This document shows, in pieces, positions 55,797 to 64,000 of a stretch of 64,000 bases of DNA. The stretch lies in the NCBI GenBank assembly GCA_947579605.1, contig OX388309.1, positions 12,904,713 through 12,968,712 of the forward strand, given 5' to 3'. The notes under the pieces are model-generated. The model was not told the origin of the DNA. It ran no database searches and was given only the letters and a program-made list of their open reading frames with translations. Both the position numbers and the translations under genes were made by a program. The stretch comes from Athripsodes cinereus. Taxonomy: Eukaryota; Arthropoda; Insecta; Trichoptera; Leptoceridae. Position 1 is the first letter of the stretch, and every line of letters starts with the position of its first letter.

Positions 55797-55915
55797 TATG
55801 GAGCACTCGGCAAAGAATCGATCTCTCACCCTTTTGCGTAAATTTTTGGTTGTCCTGTAAAAGATATTTTACATCTTAAAGTTGGCATACCTCGTCGCTG
55901 AATTGAATGTGTTAA
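55797..55915 (+). repeat. SINE-like family R, 5' half, diverged
   Basis: ATGGAGCACTCGGCAAAGAA, TCTCTCACCC, TTGCGTAA, GTTGTCCTGTAAAAG and TTTTACATCTTAAA match the 5' half of the family. It starts 20 bp after the hAT MITE duplication. Confidence 0.65.
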
Positions 55916-55979
55916 ATGTATTTTACGAGATGCATGTCCATTCCACAAAAAAGGGGAGACCTATACTTCATTTCCGGAA

Positions 55980-56462
55980 ACTTCATGGAACTACTTGGCT
56001 TGTAGTTCCATGGAATGACTTATTCACATGTACACTGTAATTATCTCATCCATCATATTAATATTATATACCTACTAATCAGTACAAGGATTGTGTTTTA
56101 GTTGCTATGGTAATTTTCTGATGGTAATTGACTGATAGTAACTTCATGGAACTACTTGGCTTGTAGTTCCGTGGAATGACTTATTCACATGTACCTACAC
56201 TGTAATTATCTCATCCATCATATTAATATTATATACCTACTAATCAGTACAAGGATTGTGTTTTAGTTGTTATGGTAATTTTCTGATAGTAATTGACTGA
56301 TAGTAACTTCATGGAACTACTTGGCTTGTAGTTCCGTGGAATGACTTATTCACATGTACCTACACTGTAATTATCTCATCCATCATATTAATATTATATA
56401 CCTACTAATCAGTACAAGGATTGTGTTTTAGTTGTTATGGTAATTTTCTGATGGTAATTGAT
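55980..56462. repeat. Tandem repeat, three units of 161-165 bp
   Basis: Units begin ACTTCATGGAACTACTTGG at 55980, 56141 and 56306. They are nearly identical, differing mainly by an extra CCTA after CACATGTA in units 2 and 3. Each unit contains a hairpin, CATGGAACTAC / GTAGTTCC(A/G)TG with a 7-nt loop, perfect in the first unit. The array ends near 56462. Confidence 0.95.
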
Positions 56463-59400
56463 TAATCATCTCTCTTTTGTAATATGAAACCAATCTATTC
56501 CAAAAATAATCTGAAAATATTATCTTGAGACATTTTAGTGATTAATAATATAATCTAAAACAGAAGTTTTCATGCAATACTAGACATAAGAAGAAGATAC
56601 TTCAATTTCAAAAGCAATGTGAATATATTTTCATCACAAAATATAATATTTATTTTTATTGTACTATAGAGTATAGTTAATACTTGAGTGGTTTCGTTGA
56701 CTCCGAGTTCCATCATCTGGTTCTGATCTATACGTTAGCTAATTAAATGATAGTTATAATTGTTATACATTTTACTACTTTTACAATTTAAATATATTTG
56801 ATACCTACTCTCACTTACGCGAGAAGTGTCTCTATAACATAGATTTATATGTACTACTCTATAAGGAGGATGTTTCGATTTAAATTTTAAGGAAATAGTC
56901 TATATATTGTTTGTTGTATTCAATAAAATTATTATTATTATAATATTAAGTCATTTTTGCACGGAGTTACCGGCAACAAAAAGGTTAACGTTAACTGTTA
57001 TTTTTTGTAAGTTTTTGAATGTCCCTTCATAAGCATGATAATCAACCCGAGTGGCACGTAGAGAACAACTTCCATGATTATTACATAGTTATTTGGGTTC
57101 CCCCCTCTACAAAATATATGTCTGAGAGATAAATAATCATTAATTAGGTACTTGCAAAAGTTAATGTAAATTTATTTACTTAAATTATTAAATTTCTTGG
57201 TATTCACCGTTTTTTTTTTATTCCTAACAAAAATAAGACGTGAAAGATGTTAAGTTGGGATTAATTTGATGGTTCTTTTACAAAAATATACACAGATAGG
57301 TACTTGCCGTGTTTACTTGTTGTTTGTTCTTACTTCTACGCTGATACTTGTACAATATCTAAATTTAGTTCCCTAATTAAATTTAATGATACAGCTCAAA
57401 ATAACCACTGTTATGAACACAATAAACTTTTGTACCTAAGCCAGTGTTGGTTGAAAATGTTTGTTTTATATTATTAGACGTTCATAAAACAATAGATTAA
57501 ACGTAATGTAGCTATCTATACCTTTACCTCCGTAACTACTTATCTTCCGTATACCTAATGAACCTCCAAAGTTTTACATTGGGCAACTTTGTTGCCATTA
57601 AGGCATTACAAAGTTAAGGATACAAGTAATGCTATTTATATCCAAAGATACACCAGATTTTCTTTGGGGAATAAATTTCTTATTATGATATTACAAACGA
57701 TTAGCACTTGCATATTGAAATTACTTTGAAATTTTTTTATCAATCTTTTCAAGTGAAATGATAAGTATAGTACTTGGATATGTGAATAGGTAATATTTCA
57801 CGTTGTTTACTAGACTTTTTTTTATATATTTGTAAAAATCACAGCTTATATTATTAGCTATTTTTTGTCAATAGATAGGCTTCTTAATATTTCTTCATAT
57901 AAGATCGTATGAAAGAAAATACCTGTCGTAAGTTTTTTACATGTTATTTTTCATATGTAACAAACCTATTTTTACCATAGCACAACATTGCTTCTCTACA
58001 TAAATAACATTCAATTCCGATGAGACATAATATTTACATATTCTGTTTGTTTTTGTCATCTATAGACAATTTTATCAAACAATTAACCAATAAAACAGAA
58101 GCCTCTATAAAATCTTACACATTTGAAGAATGTTCCTACAAACTTACGTCAAATTTGTAATATGTAAACACTACATCTTTCGTGGTATGTCATATTATTT
58201 CACTTTAAATTTGATTGCATTAATTATGATCATTTAATAAGCAAAGAGTTTAAATAAAATGTAAAAATGGTGGAGAAATTTCCAGGTATTCTATTATGTA
58301 GGCAATAAATGTATTAGTTACAAAGCAAACTTTGTTCTAAAGTTATGAAATTTGTAAGTGATATTTCCAGTAGAATTTAAAAGATCAATTAGCAGATATG
58401 TTTCCTCATTTATTTGTATAATTAGTAACCTGTATCGATGATATTGAAAAAAAGCAGCAACCTAAAAAATATTGTGTGTCAAGGATGAAAAAGTATCTTT
58501 TGCTTCGTACATAAAACATTAATGGTCACGTTTTCGTGTTGGAAGAAAACAGTTTCTAGTTAATGCATAGAGAAGATTAATACTCTCGCCTTGTAAAAGT
58601 GAAGGGAAGGTGAAAAGAAGTAGAATATTACAACACAATATAGACAGGCCTTTTATCTAAAGCGATATTTTTAATGGAACGAACCTTCTTCTTCAGTCTG
58701 TTTACAAGCAGATGTGCTAAGTTAATGATAACCCAGATGTGTAGAATGGAAGAAAAATAGTCGGCATAGCGATGAAATAACAGATTATAATATAAAATAA
58801 AATAATAATGTTTGTAAAAATAATGTTGTAATAAATTTTATCCTCAGGCTATTTACTAAGCGCTATTTCACACTCACACATAAATATGAAAGATGATAAC
58901 TATTGAAGTACAAGTAGATACACTTACTCATTTTATTTTAAAAACTATTGATGTCTTTTAAACTACAGATGTGTGATTTGTGATAAAAATAATAATATAT
59001 TTTCAGCCACAATAATGGTATTATGAAAAAAATCTAAATACTCATCTCAAGTCTATGGTGATAGTCACGCTTTTTTTCGAGACACTTATTATTTTCTAAC
59101 GAGTGCCTGCATAGGAGTAGATTTAGCATATGATTAGTCGATATTTCTTTACTCAAAACTATTGAAGTGTCATACATCCAGAGGTTGACCTCAGAGGAAG
59201 TGCAATATGGCTTTCTGTACAAGTACCAATGATTTGATTTGGAGTAATTATTTATACAAACCGAAGCCATACAAAAAGTAGAGTAAGTTATCTCAACTCT
59301 ATGGAATCAACGATTGAAGATACTTTTGATGTCAGTCGAATAAATAATCGAATATGTCAGTTTATCAAAAAATTACAATTAATTAATACAGTAATTTCAT

Positions 59401-61114
59401 AAAATTCCTGAAATTTCTAACCTACTTGAAGTTGGGCTTAAATAATTTGTTATTTTGTCTAAGTATTTTTACTTATCTCTATAAATTATTGAACATACTT
59501 AGTAATCTAAGTACTTTTGGTATTTTTCTCAAATCTATGAATTTAAATAAAACTGAAGAAACCGTAATGTCCAAACTCCTTTGTATGTCAAATCAGAAAA
59601 CTTGCGATAAGAAGGGGGGATAGAGATTACAACATAAAACATGTAACAAGTAAAAAACAGGTCATCTGTTTTGAAAAATTTACAAAAGATGTTTTTTTTT
59701 TTTATTTTTTAGAAAGCCGAGAAGATTAGCTTAAATTGTAAAAATCCATATTAAAAATCTGTCGACGGATGGCAAGAAATTTGAAACGTCGGGTATTTTC
59801 TCAAATTCTTAGAATTTTCCCATGAATGTTACTTTTCTCGATGACTTATTCAAAATACATATCTATGTTAAAAATAACGACATATTTAAATGGTCTAAAA
59901 AAGCCATGTCATTAATAATTGTCCTAAATATTTTCGCATAGAACCAATGCCGAAAAATATTGATTACATTTTTATGGAATATACGCTCAAACACTAAACC
60001 ATTTACACAAATATTTAAGTATAAGAAACTGAAGAGAACAAAACATCTTTTTTAATCACGTACTTTAGCTAAACCCATTATTTGGTTTTTTCATTAAGAG
60101 TAGGTATCATTATTTTCATGGTCAATGATGATATAAACGGTATTGAATTTAATTCACTTAAGGAAAACTGTTTCGTGAACATTGTGCAAACATATTTTTT
60201 CAACATAATTAAAGAGGTTCATTGTAAAGTTAATGATCATTTTTATCTCTCTCAGCATTGTTTTTATTCGTGGGTTACTTTGTTAATACAAGTATTTGAA
60301 AATGGAGTAAATAATATTATTCATGTTATCATGATTTTCACACCCGCCTCAATTTGCAATATTACCACGCAAAAATACATCAAATGATGAACTGGCAGAT
60401 TTGCTACACACATTTCTCTTGACTAACAATGAACGCAGATCATAGACATGAAACTCTTTCTTAATTTTATTTTATTTTACAACGATTATCTCAATTTCAT
60501 ATTATGTCCTGAAAATTACTACTTTACAATAATATTTCATAATCAGTTATGAAATTTCCTGGACTTTAATGTATGTTAAGAATTAACGTACTTTATTGAC
60601 TCTGTGGTTAGTTAAAAGCAAAGTGAGAGGAAATATTAAATAAAATATTCAAAAATATTACAAGACAGGCTTAGAGTTTAAGGGTACATGGAGATAAAAG
60701 CGAATAATCTTAATTACTGATTCACCCCTGGATACAAGAATGAGAAACGAAAGCCATAATTCTTTTGATTCGATAACGTTTTCCGAAAAATCATATTTTA
60801 TTAGAATCCAAATTTAAATAATATTTTAAATTGTCTTCCAGAATAAATGTTTTCGAAGAGAATTATTATTTTAGTGCGTAACCTCCCACACCTATTATGA
60901 ATGTTATAAAGCAAACATTTCCATAAAGTTCTCATAAAAGTAATGAATGAATCTGCCTCACACCAATCATCCCCTCCGCATGTGTATCTTATACCTAATA
61001 CACTGTACCTAAAACGATTCTTTTCTATACTCAAAAAGATACAAAAAGACTAGGAAGGGGATTTTAGTTTTTATAAATAGAAAAATCACATGCGTTACAA
61101 ATCTATTGAATTTG
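56463..61114. other. Unassigned AT-rich sequence, about 4.6 kb
   Basis: The longest stretch without assignable content. A possible family R relic lies at 57000-57080 (GTAAGTTTTTGAATGTCC, GGCACGTAGAGAACAAC). The frame at 60082-60387 (101 codons) has no motif. Confidence 0.35.
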
Positions 61115-61160
61115 TACTAAAAATTTATTTATTTATTCATTCTTTACTGAACATTGATAT
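61115..61160 (-). repeat. LINE-type 3' tail fragment, minus strand
   Basis: The minus strand reads CAATGTTCAGTAAAGAATG followed by AATAAATAAATAAA, matching CAATGTACAGTGAAGAATA plus tail at 23246-23282. The facing stem arm is missing. Confidence 0.5.
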
Positions 61161-63453
61161 TTACTATTTACAAAAATATTGACATACTTTAAAAAATGCA
61201 AAAATTTATGCATTGGCTATAATAACGATTATTATAACACAATTTTGATATGAATCAAAAATTATAGAAAATAAGTAATGTGGACATCATATCTGAAAAA
61301 ACAAATAAAGATGTAGGTTTGCTTTACATTTGATAAGAGTATTAAAAACATTTTATACATAAATGCAACTATTCTCTTGATGGAGAATCGCTTTTACTCT
61401 TTGAGAAACAATAATAATATCGCTTGCTATACGAATGTGGAGGAAATTGCCCAATCGAAGATAATATCAAAGTTTTCTTCGATTCTTCTCAACAAAAAAA
61501 AAACTTTTGTCAGCTGTAGACATGGTGCCTGTGATCTTCTAGCAAACAAAGTAATAAATAAATATCTCATATAAGAAACTACTTCTAGACACATAAATCA
61601 TCTTTATGTATTATAGACATAAGTCTTGTATGGCAAAATACTTTTATTGCTGACATTTAAGACCATAAGTGACTGTCAAAACTTTGCACGTATAAATGTT
61701 TCAGGTAACAAACAAATTGTAGCAAATGTACCGCAACATTATTTAACTAGCCGAAATAAATTCAGTGCTGCTATAATTCTTCCATACTACATATATGTCC
61801 ACTTTATGACCCTTTATAAAATATTATAGGACAATAAAATTGAATATTCTCATTGTAGTTTACAGTTTAACAACATTATGTTGTTATGATGTTCACAAAT
61901 ACCTTTATATATCATAATATTAAATATTGTTATAATAATACTATATTATAATAATACTACCTTTACTGATGTATAGTAATATTTCAGTACAAAGTTATGT
62001 GTGTACATATCTCTTGCTTTATTTTACGAATGAATACTATTGTTTTAAATTGAATTACTTGAATAGCCCTCTCCTTCGGATTCTTCTTTGTACATGTTCT
62101 GAATATAAGAGCTCAATAGAAAATTTTATTTATCTATCGATAGACCTCTTTCAACCCTTCTTTTGACATCCTAAGGGCATTTTCTGCACACTAAATGAGT
62201 CAATATAATATTTGTAGATACTATACATAGTTTGTATTTAAAACTTTACTTAAGCTTTAATATCATGGACTGATTCGTTTTCTATTTTCCGTATCATATA
62301 TAAAAAAATATTCCAGGTTTAAAAAAAACTGAAATCTCAAACGTAATTTACGTATTTCACTGGGTTTTTCAAATAAAAAATAGAGAATGATATGGGTACA
62401 ACCTTCATTAGGAACATGAATAATATGTTATTAATTAAATAATAAATACGAATTACATTTAAGTTATACCTGCGGTATGGAGCTGTGCTAAAAATAAACC
62501 GAAAGGTTATTCTTATTGGTGAAAATAATTTGCATGAACCTGAAGGTTTCTTATTATATTCAAAGATTATCACACGAGAGCTAAAGAAGCCTCAAGAAAC
62601 CCTTGACTTTATAAATTTACATACATCAGCATCTTGACCTATTATCTTGCTGACTCAGCAAGGTCTTCAACAGAACTTATAAAGGCACCTGTACAAGGGA
62701 TAGATGTATATCAGTCCTTGTTTCACCTAGCTATAAGAAATATAACTATATAAGTATGGCAAACTTCAATTAAGAAAGAAAGTCTTGATACTAGTATTAA
62801 ATACATATACCTACTATACCACTTACTACCTACATACATATCGTCTCAACTTACTCAATCATCCTTCAACACTTCTCCAGGTAGCACTGGGCTGAAACCA
62901 GCCTCGAATGTCTTTTCACTAACAGAGTAATCTCTTTCCATGACATTACTAGCGCCCAGATGTCTTTGTTGTAGAAATGATTTATTTGGGAAGAGGAATG
63001 TCCAGGTCATCAAATTTTTTTAACGAATGTAGAAAACTCATTTTTGACTACCAATCATAAGACATGCTCAAAACATACACAAATCGCGTAGCATTCGACC
63101 AATGCTCGCACATGTTTAAAGACGCTACTCTAAATAGACACATACCATTTACGCCGTAGTGACGAACGCACCGACTTTTAACAGTGTTTAAAAAATCGTT
63201 ACACATTCAATGGATTGGCTCTCATTTCATCAGCTGAACTGTGCAACATTGAGCACTATAAATTTTTGGATTGATTGTCGTTGTACATGGTCAGATTTTA
63301 TATACTTATTTTTATTGCTATTAAGTAATTTTGAAATTAAATGCATCTTATTTTCTTGCCAAACTTTCTTACATCAGTAAATAGTTAAATTATTCCTAAT
63401 AATTATTCAGGCTTACCAAGTTTGCGATAGGTATAGGAGATATTTAAAAAAAA
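61161..63453. other. Unassigned AT-rich sequence, about 2.3 kb
   Basis: No recognisable gene. The less AT-rich stretches at 62860-62950 and 63060-63300 hold no motif or RNA structure I can support. Confidence 0.35.
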
Positions 63454-63616
63454 GATATATCTGGGTTTTTGTTATAAACCCAAATACAACTTTATACACC
63501 TTCCACAGTAAGCTAAAAGCTTGTGTCGTGAAAGGGGAGTTTGCCGGCACCTGGTATTGAACCACGGACCCTTGTTCACGAGGCCGAGACTCAACCTCTA
63601 GGCTACCAACGAACTC
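63454..63616 (-). mobile_element. tRNA-derived SINE, minus strand
   Basis: Homologous to 44629-44794 end to end: GAGTTCGTTGGTAGCCTAG head, box B GGTTCAATACC (63553-63563, one change from consensus), AAACTCCCCTTTCACGACAC body, and a GGGTTTATAACAAAAACCC 3' stem with an A-rich tail. Confidence 0.85.
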
Positions 63617-64000
63617 TTATATATTATTTGAACCATAAAAAAAACTTTTTAAAAAATGTATGGAAGGACTTTGACTGAAAATTTAACGCTAACATGTTGT
63701 GACAATGAAGAAAATATCACTCCATTTAATGCTTGAATTAAATACAGAATAATCATAATTTCGGGGAAAACGCCTCCATACAATTTAAACGGCCAGCAGC
63801 GGTTTCAATTTATTCCATAGAATAAATTATTTCGTACTAACTTCAGCTGTAAACTGTATTTCGATTTAATTTATTTTTATACAATGTAATTGAAACGTCT
63901 ATAAGTGAGTCTAATTTCAGTACTTTGATCCCACTCAGATGTGTATTATGTAAAACGATTTATCATCGTAGAATTAACAGCTCTACCGCCTGTAGGGATC
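63617..64000. other. Unassigned sequence to window end
   Basis: No recognisable feature. Confidence 0.4.

Noticed and set aside
60082..60387. 101-codon frame
   Set aside because: Hydrophobic, no motif; the start and surroundings give no support for a gene.

Overview
This window looks like non-genic DNA from an insect nuclear genome, probably a moth or butterfly. It is AT-rich and littered with short TAGGTA/TACCTA words and with insect-type non-LTR retrotransposons, tRNA-derived SINEs, hAT remnants and MITEs. The lepidopteran placement is an inference from this style, not a proof. I see no convincing host exon, no genuine tRNA or rRNA gene, no CRISPR array and no bacterial-type operon. Almost every recognisable open reading frame is a piece of a mobile element, and several short ORFs open with GTG or lie in simple repeats.

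Layout. 1-13 kb: an RTE-type reverse transcriptase (RT) relic at the left edge, two MITEs of one family (557-738, 9910-10111), a five-unit 99-103 bp tandem array (1820-2320), a long palindrome (9349-9530) and a tRNA-type SINE. 12.9-21 kb: a 5'-truncated RTE RT (12897-13710), a second MITE family (16705-16905), a well-preserved ~260 bp SINE-like repeat (19532-19800) and two tandem 3' ends of an R4/Dong-like retrotransposon carrying a restriction-like endonuclease (19803-21125). 23-31 kb: hAT non-autonomous elements with 8-bp target duplications and a SINE split by a MITE. 31-40 kb: mainly unassigned AT-rich DNA with scattered retroposon relics. 41.2-47.1 kb: a graveyard of nested RTE, CR1 and SINE fragments bounded by terminal inverted repeats that match the first MITE family, plausibly one 5.9-kb DNA transposon. 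47.7-48.2 kb: a second, nearly identical RTE 3' end. 50.4-54.5 kb: an antisense CR1-like fragment, then the one well-preserved element, a Jockey/CR1-superfamily LINE with the end of ORF1 and a complete 944-codon ORF2. 55.3-56.5 kb: an RTE 3' end, a clean hAT MITE and a three-unit tandem repeat. 56.5-64 kb: almost featureless, ending with another SINE.

Three patterns stand out. (1) Five insertions from two MITE families, including the 5.9-kb candidate, all sit between 3-bp CWG target duplications; in one case the empty site can be read from sister SINE copies. (2) Several retrotransposon tails share one architecture, a short stem-loop just before an AAT or AATA microsatellite, with paired sequence changes between families; the intact LINE has a perfect 11-bp version. 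(3) A dispersed ~260 bp retroposon family with about a dozen copies in both orientations has one copy with a perfect 12-bp target duplication. No host pathway can be described; what the window shows is the interplay of LINEs (the likely source of retroposition machinery), SINE-like passengers and non-autonomous DNA transposons.
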